From NCBI RefSeq assembly GCF_023145695.1, contig NZ_JAJHVV010000010.1:62001-126000 (forward strand): a DNA stretch of 64,000 bases, in the 5' to 3' direction. A program made the position numbers and the translations under genes. Origin of the DNA: Vibrio amylolyticus (lineage in GTDB: Bacteria > Pseudomonadota > Gammaproteobacteria > Enterobacterales > Vibrionaceae). This document shows, one piece after another, positions 9,014 to 19,184 of this stretch; within the stretch, counting starts at the first letter, position 1; the number at the start of each line of letters is the position of its first letter. The notes below the pieces were generated by a model. That model was given only the letters and a program-made list of their open reading frames with translations, did not search any database and had not been told where the DNA came from.

Positions 9014-10444
9014 ATGAAACCAATCCTACCTGATTACAACGATTCAGGCGTCCTTATCATCGGTGATGTAATGCTTGATCGTTATTGGTATGGGCCAACA
9101 GGGCGAATCTCACCAGAAGCGCCTGTTCCTGTGGTGAAAGTTGAAGATAATGAAGAGCGTCCGGGCGGCGCTGCTAACGTTGCCATGAATATCGCCTCTC
9201 TAGGCGGCCATGCACATATCATTGGTTTAACGGGTATTGATGAGCCTGCAAAGGTATTAACGGAAACACTTTCAGCTTTGAAAGTGCACTGTGATTTCGT
9301 TTCACTGCCAAACTACCCGACGATTACCAAACTGCGTGTTTTAAGTCGTGGTCAGCAGCTCATTCGACTCGATTTTGAAGACAAATTTGAAAATACCGAT
9401 GCTGATTTGATCTTGTCTCGAATGGAGCAAGCATTACCGAAATCACGCTCAGTCATTCTTTCTGATTACGCTAAGGGTGCTTTAGAGCATGTGCAGCAGT
9501 TTATTCAAAAAGCACGTCAAGCCAATGTGCCTGTGTTCATTGACCCTAAAGGGGCTGATTTTGAGCGCTACCGTGGCGCCACATTGCTTACGCCAAATTT
9601 GTCAGAGTTTGAACAGGTTGTAGGGCCCGTTAAATCAGACGAAGAGTTGGTAGAAAAAGGGCTAGCTCTGATTGAGAAGTTCGATTTTGAAGCTCTGCTT
9701 GTCACGCGTAGCGAACACGGCATGACACTGCTTCGCCGCGATGAAGAACCATTCCACTTACCAACACAAGCGCAAGAAGTTTACGATGTGACCGGTGCAG
9801 GGGATACGGTAATTTCGGTATTGGCCGCTTCGGTTGCTGCCGGTAAGCCTTTAGATGAAGCGTGTGCACTAGCTAATGCTGCTGCAGGTGTGGTTGTCGG
9901 TAAGTTAGGTACATCGACACTCTCTACGATTGAATTAGCGGAAGCCATTCATGGCAGTCAAGACACTGACTTTGGTGTTATTACAGAGCCAGCATTAATT
10001 GAAGCGGTTAAGCAAGCAAGAGCGAAAGGCGAAACAGTCGTGATGACTAATGGCTGTTTTGACATCTTGCATGCAGGTCATGTCTCTTATCTTAACCACG
10101 CTGCTAAGTTAGGTGATCGCTTAATCGTTGCAGTGAATACGGATGACTCTGTTAAGCGTCTAAAAGGCCCTGGTCGTCCAGTCAATCCAACTGATCGTCG
10201 TATGGCCGTTTTAGCGGGCTTAGGTGCTGTTGATTGGGTCGTGCCATTCAGTGAAGATACGCCACAGCGTTTAATCTCTGAAGTACTGCCAAGCCTATTG
10301 GTTAAAGGTGGTGACTATAAGCCAGAAGATATTGCGGGTGGAAAAGAGGTGATTGCTGCTGGTGGAGAAGTCAAAGTGCTTAACTTTGAAGATGGTTGCT
10401 CAACGACTGAGATTATCGATGCTATCAAAGGTGGTCGAGGCTAA
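9014..10444 (+). CDS. hldE: Bifunctional D-glycero-beta-D-manno-heptose-7-phosphate kinase / heptose-1-phosphate adenylyltransferase
   Basis: A cytoplasmic enzyme providing two steps of ADP-heptose synthesis for the LPS inner core. The N-terminal PfkB/ribokinase-like domain (about 1-318) shows [11 protein letters not shown] near residue 51 and the anion-hole/catalytic TGAGDT near residue 261. The C-terminal nucleotidyltransferase domain carries [12 protein letters not shown], its HxGH motif ending near residue 357. At 476 residues both domains are complete and match the usual E. coli-type fusion. The ATG at 9014 is preceded by GGAG seven bases upstream. A bidirectional terminator separates it from the convergent tolC. 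Confidence 0.97.
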   Translation: MKPILPDYNDSGVLIIGDVMLDRYWYGPTGRISPEAPVPVVKVEDNEERPGGAANVAMNIASLGGHAHIIGLTGIDEPAKVLTETLSALKVHCDFVSLPNYPTITKLRVLSRGQQLIRLDFEDKFENTDADLILSRMEQALPKSRSVILSDYAKGALEHVQQFIQKARQANVPVFIDPKGADFERYRGATLLTPNLSEFEQVVGPVKSDEELVEKGLALIEKFDFEALLVTRSEHGMTLLRRDEEPFHLPTQAQEVYDVTGAGDTVISVLAASVAAGKPLDEACALANAAAGVVVGKLGTSTLSTIELAEAIHGSQDTDFGVITEPALIEAVKQARAKGETVVMTNGCFDILHAGHVSYLNHAAKLGDRLIVAVNTDDSVKRLKGPGRPVNPTDRRMAVLAGLGAVDWVVPFSEDTPQRLISEVLPSLLVKGGDYKPEDIAGGKEVIAAGGEVKVLNFEDGCSTTEIIDAIKGGRG

Positions 10445-10471
10445 CTCGTTTCTCACACAAATTTGAACAAT

Positions 10472-10503
10472 AAAAAACCGCTTCATCGTGAAGCGGTTTT
10501 TTT
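10472..10503. terminator. Bidirectional terminator between hldE and tolC
   Basis: A 10-bp stem (AACCGCTTCA with TGAAGCGGTT) is flanked by an A run on the left and a T run on the right, so it can end transcription of hldE (+) and the convergent tolC (-). Confidence 0.9.
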
Positions 10504-10529
10504 ATACGTATAACCTAGCAATACGACGG

Positions 10530-11840
10530 TTAGCTAGCAGGCTTAAGACCAGCATCAACATCGAGCACATCTTGCTCGCTTAGAGTACCTACCGCTTGAC
10601 GCAGTTGTAGGACACTAATGATGTAGTTATAACGCGCATCTGATAGGTTGCGGTTAGCATCGTATAGACGACGAGTTGAATCTAGTACATCAACAATGGT
10701 ACGTGTACCAACATCGAAACCCGCTTCTGTCGCTTCTAGTGCCGAACTTGCAGAAACTACCGTTTGCTCATAAGCACGCAGCGCACCAATAGAAGCTGTG
10801 ATGTTGTTGTTAAATGCGCGAACATCTTTCACAACACTACGGTACGTCGCTTCTAAATCTTGGCTAGCCGCAACGTAAGCAAATTCAGCTTGCTTAGTTT
10901 GCGAGGTCACGTTACCACCGGTATATAGTGGAACAGAAAGGTTCACACCGATGTTAAAGTCATTATTTGTGTAGCTCTGAGAAGTTCCTTGAATATTTGA
11001 ATCATTTCCGTAGTTGTAACCACCATCTAAAGTGATTGACGGAAGGTGACCAGAACTCGCTAGCGAGATATTGTCTCGTGCTACATCTTGAGAGATACGC
11101 GCAGTCAATAAGCTAAGGTTCTTCTCTTCTGCTTGCTCAACAAGAGTATTCACTGGAGAAGCGGTCTTTTGAGCGGCAAAACGGTCAGTATCTAGAATGT
11201 TTAGATTAGAGTGCTCGCGCCCCGTAATTTCACGCAGATTCTCATAGCTGTTCACTAGGCTGTTTTCAGCAAGAACTTCGTTTGCTAAAACGCCATCGTA
11301 TTCTGCTTGAGCATCATGGACGTCAGTAATTGCAGAAAGACCCACTTCAAAACGTTGTTTTGTTTGTTCAAGTTGGCGGCCAACGGCTGCTTTTTCTGCG
11401 CGAACAAACTCAAGGTTGTCTTGAGCTCGCAGTACTTCAAAGTAAGCAGAAGATACGCGAAGGATCAAACCTTGCTGCGCTGCAGCGTAAGAAGAGTCAG
11501 CACGGCGAGCGCTTTTCTCTGCTGTATCTAACGTCACCCAACTAGAGCGATTGTAAAGCTCCTGAGAGAAGTTAATACCAGCGGTAAGCTTGTTACTTTC
11601 TCTTTGTTCTTGGTCACTACTGTTGACGTTATAACCAGCCGTTAGGTTGATTTGCGGAAGCAAGCTACTACGACTCGAAGTCACAGCTTCAAATGCGGCG
11701 TCACGTTGTGCTGCTGCACTTAATAGTTGCGGATCATTATCTTTTGCATGATTGTAGATATCAGCAAAAGAATCGGCTAATGCAGAGGTACTCAGGCCGC
11801 CTAGTGCAGCTGTGATGAATACGGGAAGCAGTTTTTTCAT
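10530..11840 (-). CDS. tolC: Outer-membrane efflux channel TolC
   Basis: A 436-residue exported protein. The signal peptide (MKKLLPVFITAALGGLSTSA, cut after ALA near residue 22) is followed by two homologous repeats of the OEP family, each with long amphipathic helices separated by beta-strand regions. Trimeric TolC forms the outer-membrane duct for tripartite drug efflux pumps and type I secretion. Length and the closing region (VDVLDSTRRLYDANRNLSDA) fit TolC of Vibrio and E. coli. AGGAATAGGAATA precedes the ATG. It is divergent from nudF across 234 AT-rich bases that probably hold both promoters. Confidence 0.95.
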   Translation of the reverse strand: MKKLLPVFITAALGGLSTSALADSFADIYNHAKDNDPQLLSAAAQRDAAFEAVTSSRSSLLPQINLTAGYNVNSSDQEQRESNKLTAGINFSQELYNRSSWVTLDTAEKSARRADSSYAAAQQGLILRVSSAYFEVLRAQDNLEFVRAEKAAVGRQLEQTKQRFEVGLSAITDVHDAQAEYDGVLANEVLAENSLVNSYENLREITGREHSNLNILDTDRFAAQKTASPVNTLVEQAEEKNLSLLTARISQDVARDNISLASSGHLPSITLDGGYNYGNDSNIQGTSQSYTNNDFNIGVNLSVPLYTGGNVTSQTKQAEFAYVAASQDLEATYRSVVKDVRAFNNNITASIGALRAYEQTVVSASSALEATEAGFDVGTRTIVDVLDSTRRLYDANRNLSDARYNYIISVLQLRQAVGTLSEQDVLDVDAGLKPAS

Positions 11841-12074
11841 TATTCCTATTCCTGCCTAAAATATAAAGAGGGTAATCAGGTCGAAGTCTACCCTAAAGTG
11901 GTGGTAATTTACCCGAAATTTTGCATATTTTTACATATTGCTGACAGGTATCTGAATATTTATAGTCTATTGCTTAAATAAATCTATAAAACTTGTATAA
12001 ATATTTTAAAACTATCCTTGGTTCTTAGGGTCAACTCTAGGTAAAATACAAAATACACAGTAAGAGGTGCTCGG

Positions 12075-12704
12075 ATGCAACACTCAAACAGGTCATTGAT
12101 CAACTTTACTAAAGAAGATGTGAAAATTATCTCAAAGAAGAGCCTATTTAGCGGTTTCTTTAAGATGATTAAATATCAGTTTAGCCATCGACTCTTTGAT
12201 GGAGGGTGGAGTGAGCCTATTGAGCGAGAAATGTTTGAACGAGGACATGCCGTTGCTGTGTTGCCTTATGATCCTATTTTGGATCAAGTGGTCATCATTG
12301 AGCAGATTCGTGTTGGTGCATTGGAGCATGAGTCACCTTGGCAGTTAGAGATTGTGGCAGGAATTATTGACCGCGATGAAACCGCTGAAGATGTCGCTCG
12401 CCGAGAGATGGTCGAAGAAGCTGGGATTGAGGTTAATCATCTAGAAAAGATTACCTCATTTTACCCATCCTCTGGTGGCTGCTCTGAAAAGTTGGATGTC
12501 TATATAGGCGAAGTCGACGCCTCAAAAGCTTTTGGTACTCATGGGCTTGATTATGAGGGCGAAGATATTCGTGTACATGTCATGTCAAGAGAAGAAGCGT
12601 ATCAAAGGGTCAAGTCAGGTCAATTTGAGAACGGTGCTTCTATCATTGCACTACAATGGCTGGAACTGAATTACTCAGAAATTGTCTCTAAGTGGTGCAC
12701 GTGA
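12075..12704 (+). CDS. nudF: ADP-ribose diphosphatase (Nudix)
   Basis: A cytoplasmic Nudix hydrolase of 209 residues that cleaves ADP-ribose to AMP and ribose 5-phosphate. The full Nudix box GX5EX7REUXEEXGU runs from G96 to about residue 118 (E102, R110-E111, E114-E115), preceded by the NudF-type strand QLEIVAGIID. It opens a four-gene set with yqiB, cpdA and yqiA, the same order as in other gammaproteobacteria, where the set lies beside tolC and parE. Its stop overlaps the next start (TGATG). It is slightly longer at the N-terminus than many NudF proteins; a downstream start at the ATG in FSGFFKMIKYQFSH is possible. Confidence 0.93.
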   Translation: MQHSNRSLINFTKEDVKIISKKSLFSGFFKMIKYQFSHRLFDGGWSEPIEREMFERGHAVAVLPYDPILDQVVIIEQIRVGALEHESPWQLEIVAGIIDRDETAEDVARREMVEEAGIEVNHLEKITSFYPSSGGCSEKLDVYIGEVDASKAFGTHGLDYEGEDIRVHVMSREEAYQRVKSGQFENGASIIALQWLELNYSEIVSKWCT

Positions 12705-13138
12705 TGGAGAACAAAATCTATCACGTTGATTTAGCTGAGTTGATGCGTGTCTATGAGACTAACTACGCAAAACTGAACGCACTGTTACCTTTGCAGGCAA
12801 AAGTAGGCGATATTCGCTGCTATAAAGCTGCTGCCATGACATACCAATTGCAAGTGTGCGAGGTCACAAAGTACACAACTTTAGTGGAGGTTTGTCAGAG
12901 TGATGACGTTCCAATATTTCCATTACCTAAAATGTCTGTCAGGCTGTATCACGATGCTCGTGTGGCAGAAGTGTTTTCTAGCGAACATTTTGGGCGTGTA
13001 AAACCTCGATATGATTACCCAAATGCTAGAATGATGCAAAAAGATGAAAAAGCACAAATAAACCGTTTCTTAGGGGATTGGCTGACATTTTGTCTCAAGC
13101 ATGGGATTAGCCAAGCTCCAATAAATATTCGTCATTAG
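12704..13138 (+). CDS. yqiB: DUF1249 family protein YqiB
   Basis: A 144-residue soluble protein of the DUF1249/YqiB family, recognised from its NYAKLNALLP opening, from RLYHDARVAEV, and from its position between nudF and cpdA. Its biochemical function is unknown. The ATG at 12704 overlaps the nudF stop as TGATG, indicating translational coupling; a GTG at 12692 is in frame but lies within nudF and is less likely. Confidence 0.88.
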   Translation: MENKIYHVDLAELMRVYETNYAKLNALLPLQAKVGDIRCYKAAAMTYQLQVCEVTKYTTLVEVCQSDDVPIFPLPKMSVRLYHDARVAEVFSSEHFGRVKPRYDYPNARMMQKDEKAQINRFLGDWLTFCLKHGISQAPINIRH

Positions 13139-13157
13139 TTATGTAAATGTTCAGGTT

Positions 13158-13985
13158 TTGATTTTGAAATTGTCGTCAAGCACAGCTAGGTCTACACCGA
13201 TCAAGCTGTTACAAATCACAGATACTCACCTGTTTGCTCCTGCAAACGGAAGTCTTCTTAGTGTCACGACACTGGATAGCTTTCGTGCGGTCGTCGCTAA
13301 AGTTGAGCAGTCTGCTGTGAAATTTGAAGCTATCTTGGCCACTGGAGATATCTCTCAAGACCATAGTGTTGAATCATATCAACGCTTTGCAAACGGTATT
13401 GCTCCATTAAAGAAGCCTTGTTACTGGTTGCCTGGTAACCATGATTTTAAACCCAATATGGGTTCAGTTTTCCCTTCGTCACAAATAGAACATTTAGAGC
13501 ACCTTCTTGTCGGTGAGCACTGGCAAATTATTATGCTTGATTCTCAAGTTGTGGGCATGCCTCATGGGCGATTAAGTGATCGTCAATTGAGCCTGCTTGA
13601 TCAGCACTTAAGTGACAACCTGAACCGCCATACCTTGGTGTTACTTCACCACCATCCTGTATTGGTTGGTAGCGCATGGCTTGATCAACATACGCTTAAA
13701 GATTCCGATCTGCTATGGCAAGTTATTAATAAGCATGACAATGTTAAAGCTATGCTGTGTGGGCATGTCCATCAAGATATGGATCGAGAGGTCAACGGTG
13801 TGCGTGTTATTGCAACGCCATCAACTTGTATTCAGTTCAAGCCCAATTCGGATGATTTTGCTCTAGACAGGTGCTCCCCAGGCTGGAGAGAACTTGATCT
13901 TTATCCTGACGGGCAGTTGGTGACAAAGGTTGAGCGCTTAGCTGATGATAGCTTTTTGCCTGACTTTACCGCTGGTGGCTATTAA
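13158..13985 (+). CDS. cpdA: 3',5'-cyclic-AMP phosphodiesterase
   Basis: A class III cyclic nucleotide phosphodiesterase of the calcineurin-like metallophosphoesterase fold. The five metal-binding motifs appear in order: ITDTH, ATGDIS, LPGNHDF, LLHHHPV and CGHVHQD. CpdA (Icc) degrades cAMP and so tempers CRP signalling; that role is inferred from family and context. The start is not well fixed: there is no ATG near the N-terminus, and TTGs at 13158 and 13164 follow a CAGG sequence; 13164 has the better spacing (8 bases). It lies between yqiB and yqiA in the usual order. Confidence 0.93.
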   Translation: MILKLSSSTARSTPIKLLQITDTHLFAPANGSLLSVTTLDSFRAVVAKVEQSAVKFEAILATGDISQDHSVESYQRFANGIAPLKKPCYWLPGNHDFKPNMGSVFPSSQIEHLEHLLVGEHWQIIMLDSQVVGMPHGRLSDRQLSLLDQHLSDNLNRHTLVLLHHHPVLVGSAWLDQHTLKDSDLLWQVINKHDNVKAMLCGHVHQDMDREVNGVRVIATPSTCIQFKPNSDDFALDRCSPGWRELDLYPDGQLVTKVERLADDSFLPDFTAGGY

Positions 13986-13987
13986 TA

Positions 13988-14578
13988 GTGGCTCAATCAA
14001 AAAAACCACTACTTTTGTATATTCATGGGTTTAACAGCTCTCCCCAATCACATAAAGCCAATGTGATGAAGGAGTACTGCCTCTTTGAACGCCCAGATAT
14101 TAAACTTGTAACCCCACAGCTTCCTTGTTTTCCACAAGAGGCTGCTGATTGCCTTTTAGAGCTGATTGATAAGTATCACGTAGATTATCAAGTTGGCCTT
14201 GTTGGCAGCTCTCTAGGTGGATACCTATCAACTTGGCTTAATGCTAAATTCGGTTTTAAATCGGTGTTAGTCAATCCAGCAGTTAAGCCTTATGAATTAT
14301 TGGTCGATTATTTAGGTGAGCAGGTTAATCCCTACACGCAGCAGCAATACGTTTTAGAGCCCGTTCATATAGAGCAATTAAAGGCGCTTGATGTCGAGTC
14401 GATTCGTCAACCACAAGACTTCTGGTTATTACAACAAACCGAAGATGAAGTGCTTGATTATCGTCAAGCTGTCGAAAGGTTTAGCTTGTCTAAACAGACG
14501 GTCGAACAAGGTGGCGATCATAGTTTTATCAATTTTGAACGATACCCTGCTGAAATTGTAAAGTTCCTCGAGCTATAA
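13988..14578 (+). CDS. yqiA: YqiA-type esterase (alpha/beta hydrolase)
   Basis: A 196-residue alpha/beta hydrolase of the UPF0227/YqiA family. The oxyanion region is YIHGFNSSP, the nucleophile elbow is GSSLGG, and the catalytic histidine is in GGDHSF near the C-terminus. E. coli YqiA hydrolyses short acyl esters such as palmitoyl-CoA in vitro; the physiological substrate is unknown. It starts at GTG 13988, two bases after the cpdA stop, so is co-transcribed. It is the last gene before a 346-bp gap ahead of parE. Confidence 0.9.
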   Translation: MAQSKKPLLLYIHGFNSSPQSHKANVMKEYCLFERPDIKLVTPQLPCFPQEAADCLLELIDKYHVDYQVGLVGSSLGGYLSTWLNAKFGFKSVLVNPAVKPYELLVDYLGEQVNPYTQQQYVLEPVHIEQLKALDVESIRQPQDFWLLQQTEDEVLDYRQAVERFSLSKQTVEQGGDHSFINFERYPAEIVKFLEL

Positions 14579-14924
14579 GTGATTTCAACAGTATAGACTG
14601 CGCTGTCGTATATTATGTGTTGGAAGATTTTCGTGCCCAAGCCCAATGTGAGTAATTTTACTTTTTCCTTCGCTCACTGAGGGAGGAGTCATAATTTTAC
14701 CTGTTACTTACCTATCTCTCTTGACATAAGAGAGCCACTTCCAGACTATGTTCTACCTATACTTTTGTTGTTGAGAATGCTGATAGTTTCAGCAGATTTG
14801 TCACTTTTAGTACAATTGCCACACTCTAGCCTCTATTTAAGCTTGATTCGCGAGAAGTGTTAACAGTCTCTCTATACCAACAGCAATATAATGACTTAAT
14901 TATCTACTAAGTATATTCCGTATT
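14579..14924 (+). other. yqiA-parE intergenic region
   Basis: There are 346 bases without a convincing gene. It holds one good sigma70-like promoter (described separately) and a TATAAT at 14887-14892 whose -35 is poor. No strong terminator is seen after yqiA, so read-through into parE is possible. Confidence 0.6.
14721..14749 (+). promoter_or_regulatory. Candidate sigma70 promoter for parE-parC
   Basis: A perfect TTGACA at 14721-14726 is followed, after 17 bases, by GACTAT (14744-14749), an imperfect -10. It would give a leader of about 170 bases before parE. Seen by eye only. Confidence 0.45.
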
Positions 14925-16805
14925 ATGACTGAACAATATAATGCTGGGGCCATTGAGGTTCTCAATGGTTTAGAACCAGTACGCCGCCGACCAGGTATGT
15001 ATACGGACACAGCGAGACCTAACCACTTAGGTCAAGAAGTCATCGATAACAGTGTCGATGAAGCGCTAGCCGGACATGCCTCAAAGGTGCAAGTAATCCT
15101 CCATGCTGATCAATCGTTAGAAGTGATTGATGACGGCCGTGGTATGCCTGTTGATATTCACCCAGAAGAGAAAATCTCAGGGGTTGAGCTTATTTTCTGT
15201 AAGCTGCACGCAGGTGGTAAGTTCTCGAATAAAAACTACCAGTTCTCAGGTGGTTTGCATGGTGTGGGTATTTCTGTTGTAAACGCACTCTCAAAGCGCG
15301 TTCAAGTCACTGTGCGTCGCGATGGCCAAGTCTACGAAATGGCGTTTGAGCATGGTAATAAAGTAGAAGAGCTAACCATAACGGGCACATGTGGCCGTCG
15401 TAATAAAGGGACCAGCGTTCACTTCTGGCCTGATGTTAGCTATTTCGATTCAGGTAACTTCTCTGTTACTCGTTTGATTAATAACTTACGCGCTAAAGCC
15501 GTTTTATGCCCAGGGCTTGAAATTACCTTTAGTGATAAGGTTAACGGGAACGAGCACAAGTGGTTCTACGAAGATGGCCTAAAAGATTACTTAGCTGAAG
15601 GCGTCAAGGGTTATACCGTTATTCCTGAAGTTCCTTTTACTGGTGAATTCTCGGCCGAAACGGAAGCTGCTAACTGGGCCATTATTTGGCAGCCAGAAGG
15701 TGGTGATATGATCACCGAAAGCTACGTTAACTTAATTCCGACCGCACAAGGTGGTACACACGTTAATGGTCTCCGCCAAGGTTTGCTTGACGCGATGCGG
15801 GAGTTTTGTGAATTCCGAAATTTGCTACCACGTGGTGTGAAATTGACCGGTGATGATGTGTTTGAGCGCTGTTCATACGTATTGTCGGTTAAAATTCAAG
15901 ACCCTCAGTTTGCCGGTCAAACCAAAGAACGACTCTCTTCTCGTCAAACCGCGGCGTTTGTCTCTGGTGTTGTAAAAGACTCCTTTAGCCTGTGGCTGAA
16001 TGAAAAGCCGCAACTTGCAGAGCAGCTTGCTGAAGTTTGTATCGCTAACGCGCATCGCCGTATGCGTGCAAGTAAAAAAGTTGTTCGTAAGAAAGTGGCG
16101 TCGGGCCCTGCCTTACCGGGCAAGCTGACAGATTGTTCTGCACAAGACTTAAGCCGCACTGAAATCTTCTTTGTCGAAGGGGACTCTGCGGGAGGTTCAG
16201 CTAAGCAAGCGCGTGATCGTGAATTCCAAGCGGTAATGCCACTTCGCGGCAAAATCCTCAATACATGGGAAGTCTCTGCTGATCAGGTTTTAGCGTCACA
16301 AGAAGTCCATGATATCTCTGTTGCTCTGGGTATTGATCCTGATAGTGATAATCTAGAGAGCTTACGTTACGGAAAAATCTGTATTCTTGCCGATGCTGAC
16401 TCGGATGGTCTCCATATCGCGACACTCCTATGTGCGTTATTTACTCGCCACTTCCGAGCGTTAGTTGAAGCGGGACATATCTACGTAGCCATGCCGCCAC
16501 TTTTCCGTATCGATTGCGGTAAAGAGGTTTTTTACGCCCTTGATGAAGATGAGAAAGAAGGTGTACTAGAGCGGTTGAGTAAGAAAAAAGCCAAAATCAA
16601 CGTGCAGCGATTCAAAGGTCTAGGTGAAATGAACCCACTTCAGTTACGTGAAACTACAATGGACCCAAATACTCGCCGCTTGGTTCAGCTGACTATCGAT
16701 GATAGCGAAGCGACGATGGAGATGATGGATATGTTGCTAGGCAAGAAGCGTGCTGATGATCGTCGCGCATGGCTCCAATCTAACGGCGATATGGCAGAGG
16801 TTTAA
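14925..16805 (+). CDS. parE: DNA topoisomerase IV subunit B
   Basis: The ATPase subunit of topoisomerase IV, which decatenates daughter chromosomes. The GHKL ATP-binding fold is seen in the N-terminal part (EVIDNSVDEALAG, DDGRGMPVD, GGLHGVG), followed by the transducer and the TOPRIM motif EGDSAGG beginning at E418, so D420 coincides with the residue that matters for quinolone response in E. coli ParE. At 626 residues it is full length. Six bases separate it from parC, making an operon. Residues in the quinolone region look wild type. Confidence 0.97.
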   Translation: MTEQYNAGAIEVLNGLEPVRRRPGMYTDTARPNHLGQEVIDNSVDEALAGHASKVQVILHADQSLEVIDDGRGMPVDIHPEEKISGVELIFCKLHAGGKFSNKNYQFSGGLHGVGISVVNALSKRVQVTVRRDGQVYEMAFEHGNKVEELTITGTCGRRNKGTSVHFWPDVSYFDSGNFSVTRLINNLRAKAVLCPGLEITFSDKVNGNEHKWFYEDGLKDYLAEGVKGYTVIPEVPFTGEFSAETEAANWAIIWQPEGGDMITESYVNLIPTAQGGTHVNGLRQGLLDAMREFCEFRNLLPRGVKLTGDDVFERCSYVLSVKIQDPQFAGQTKERLSSRQTAAFVSGVVKDSFSLWLNEKPQLAEQLAEVCIANAHRRMRASKKVVRKKVASGPALPGKLTDCSAQDLSRTEIFFVEGDSAGGSAKQARDREFQAVMPLRGKILNTWEVSADQVLASQEVHDISVALGIDPDSDNLESLRYGKICILADADSDGLHIATLLCALFTRHFRALVEAGHIYVAMPPLFRIDCGKEVFYALDEDEKEGVLERLSKKKAKINVQRFKGLGEMNPLQLRETTMDPNTRRLVQLTIDDSEATMEMMDMLLGKKRADDRRAWLQSNGDMAEV

Positions 16806-16811
16806 TTTATA

Positions 16812-19076
16812 ATGTCGACTGAAATTACTTATGATGGCGTTGAACAATTGCCTATGCGCAAGTTCACCGAAGACGCTTATCTGAATTACTCAATGTACGT
16901 CATCATGGACCGAGCATTGCCCTATATTGGCGATGGTTTAAAACCAGTTCAAAGACGTATTATTTACGCAATGTCAGAGCTTGGTCTATCTGCGGCATCA
17001 AAATATAAGAAGTCAGCACGTACCGTTGGTGATGTACTCGGTAAGTATCACCCGCACGGTGACTCAGCGTGTTATGAAGCGATGGTATTGATGGCTCAGC
17101 CATTCTCTTACCGTTATCCGCTTGTTGATGGCCAAGGAAACTGGGGGGCACCCGATGACCCTAAATCCTTTGCTGCGATGCGTTATACCGAAGCGAAACT
17201 TTCTAAGTTTGCAGAAGTTCTTCTTGGCGAATTAGGCCAAGGGACGGTTGAGTGGCAGGCTAACTTTGATGGCACGATGAAAGAGCCACAAATGTTGCCA
17301 GCACGTCTACCTCATATTCTGCTTAACGGTATTACGGGTATTGCTGTTGGTATGGCAACGGACATTCCACCACATAACGTACGTGAAGTGGCTGATGCAA
17401 CGATTCATCTATTGGATAACCCTAAAGCAGAACTGAGTGATGTGATGGGCTTTGTTCAGGGTCCTGATTATCCGACAGAAGCAGAGATAATTTCGCCTAA
17501 AGGCGATATTGAGAAAATCTACCGCACCGGTCGTGGCAGTATCAAAATGCGTGCGGTATGGCATAAAGAAGGTAATGACATTGTTATCACTGCTCTGCCA
17601 CATCAAGTCTCAGGCGCTAAACTGTTAGAACAGATAGCGGCTCAAATGCGTGCGAAAAAGCTGCCAATGGTTGACGATTTACGTGATGAGTCGGATCATG
17701 AAAATCCAACTCGTATCGTAATCGTACCGCGCTCGAATCGCATCGATTGTGATCAGCTGATGAATCACCTATTTGCGTCAACCGATCTTGAGAAAAACTT
17801 CCGAGTTAACCTCAATATGATTGGCTTAGATGATAAACCACAAGTGAAAGGGTTGGTTCAAATTCTTTCTGAGTGGATAGAGTATCGTCGTGCAACGGTT
17901 CGTCGTCGTTTGCAGCACCGCTTAGACAAAGTTCTTGCTCGCCTACATATCTTGGAAGGCTTGTTAGTTGCGTACCTGAATATAGATGAAGTTATTGAGA
18001 TCATTCGTACTGAAGACGAACCACGTCCAGTATTAATGAGCCGCTTCAACATTACTGAAACGCAAGCAGATGCAATCTTAGACATCAAACTACGAAACTT
18101 AGCGAAGTTAGAAGAGTTTAAGATTCGTGGAGAGCAAGATGAACTAGCAAAAGAGCGTGATAAGCTTGAAAAATTGCTGGGTTCTGAACGTCGACTAAGC
18201 ACATTAATTAAGAAAGAGATCCAGGCTGATGCCGAGAAATATGGCGATGATCGTCGCTCTCCTTTAATTGAACGTGCAGAAGCAAAAGCACTGACAGAGC
18301 GAGATCTTGTTCCTAGTGAGCCAATTACGGTTGTCTTGTCTGAAAAAGGTTGGATACGTCATGCGAAAGGGCATGAGGTTGATGCAGAAACACTGAATTA
18401 TAAGTCTGGTGATAACTACTTAGCACATGCTCGCGGAAAGAGTAATCAGCAAGCCGTCTTCTTTGGTAGTGATGGACGTAGCTACTCGTTAGAGTCTCAC
18501 TCTTTACCATCTGCACGTAGCCAAGGTGAGCCGATAACAGGGCGATTGAACATCAGTGTTGGTAGTTCTATGCGTCAGGTGATTATGGGTGAAGATGAAC
18601 AACTGTGGTTAGTAGGCTCAGATGCCGGTTATGGATTTGTTTGTAAAGGCAGTGATTTACTGTCTAAGAACAAGAGTGGAAAAGCACTGGTTAATTTGCC
18701 TCAAAACTCAGAAGTAATGCCACCTCACACTGTTGGCGATCTCGACTCCGATGAAATTCTAGCAATCACCAACCAAGGTCGTATGTTGCTGTTTCCTATT
18801 AAAGATCTACCTCAACTGGGTAAAGGTAAGGGGAATAAGATCATTAATATCCCGGCAGCCAAGGCAAAAGAGCGCGAAGAGTATGTGTCGCACCTTATGG
18901 CTCTACCTCAAGGGGCTTCATTAACCATCTACGCAGGTAAGCGTAAGTTAGGTCTCAAACCCGCTGATTTAGATAATTTCCGTGGAGAGCGAGGACGTCG
19001 AGGTAGCTTATTACCAAGAGGTTTACAACGCGTGACGCGAATTGAGCTTGAAGCTGCGAATACTGTGGAAAGTTAA
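16812..19076 (+). CDS. parC: DNA topoisomerase IV subunit A
   Basis: The DNA-cleaving subunit of topoisomerase IV, 754 residues. The catalytic tyrosine is Y125 in AAMRYTEA. The quinolone-determining region [11 protein letters not shown] is intact, with S85 and E89 (equivalent to E. coli S80 and E84) unmutated, so no target-site resistance at these positions is predicted. The C-terminal third is the DNA-wrapping beta-pinwheel. It follows parE by six bases and is closed by a strong terminator. Confidence 0.97.
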   Translation: MSTEITYDGVEQLPMRKFTEDAYLNYSMYVIMDRALPYIGDGLKPVQRRIIYAMSELGLSAASKYKKSARTVGDVLGKYHPHGDSACYEAMVLMAQPFSYRYPLVDGQGNWGAPDDPKSFAAMRYTEAKLSKFAEVLLGELGQGTVEWQANFDGTMKEPQMLPARLPHILLNGITGIAVGMATDIPPHNVREVADATIHLLDNPKAELSDVMGFVQGPDYPTEAEIISPKGDIEKIYRTGRGSIKMRAVWHKEGNDIVITALPHQVSGAKLLEQIAAQMRAKKLPMVDDLRDESDHENPTRIVIVPRSNRIDCDQLMNHLFASTDLEKNFRVNLNMIGLDDKPQVKGLVQILSEWIEYRRATVRRRLQHRLDKVLARLHILEGLLVAYLNIDEVIEIIRTEDEPRPVLMSRFNITETQADAILDIKLRNLAKLEEFKIRGEQDELAKERDKLEKLLGSERRLSTLIKKEIQADAEKYGDDRRSPLIERAEAKALTERDLVPSEPITVVLSEKGWIRHAKGHEVDAETLNYKSGDNYLAHARGKSNQQAVFFGSDGRSYSLESHSLPSARSQGEPITGRLNISVGSSMRQVIMGEDEQLWLVGSDAGYGFVCKGSDLLSKNKSGKALVNLPQNSEVMPPHTVGDLDSDEILAITNQGRMLLFPIKDLPQLGKGKGNKIINIPAAKAKEREEYVSHLMALPQGASLTIYAGKRKLGLKPADLDNFRGERGRRGSLLPRGLQRVTRIELEAANTVES

Positions 19077-19096
19077 TATCCTAGATATTAATGAAT

Positions 19097-19135
19097 AAAA
19101 GCCCCTAACTAGTCATCATTAGTTAGGGGCTTTTT
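19097..19135. terminator. Bidirectional terminator between parC and degS
   Basis: An 11-bp stem (GCCCCTAACTA / TAGTTAGGGGC) around a short loop, with an A run before and five T residues after. It can serve both parC (+) and degS (-). Confidence 0.9.
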
Positions 19136-19184
19136 CTATTCGAACTATATTGATTGTTGTGTAGAGTGAATTAATGCTCTTGGG

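Noticed and set aside
15944..16261. Open frame of 105 codons antisense to parE
   Set aside because: It lies entirely within the parE coding region, has no recognisable domain and its composition mirrors the opposite strand.
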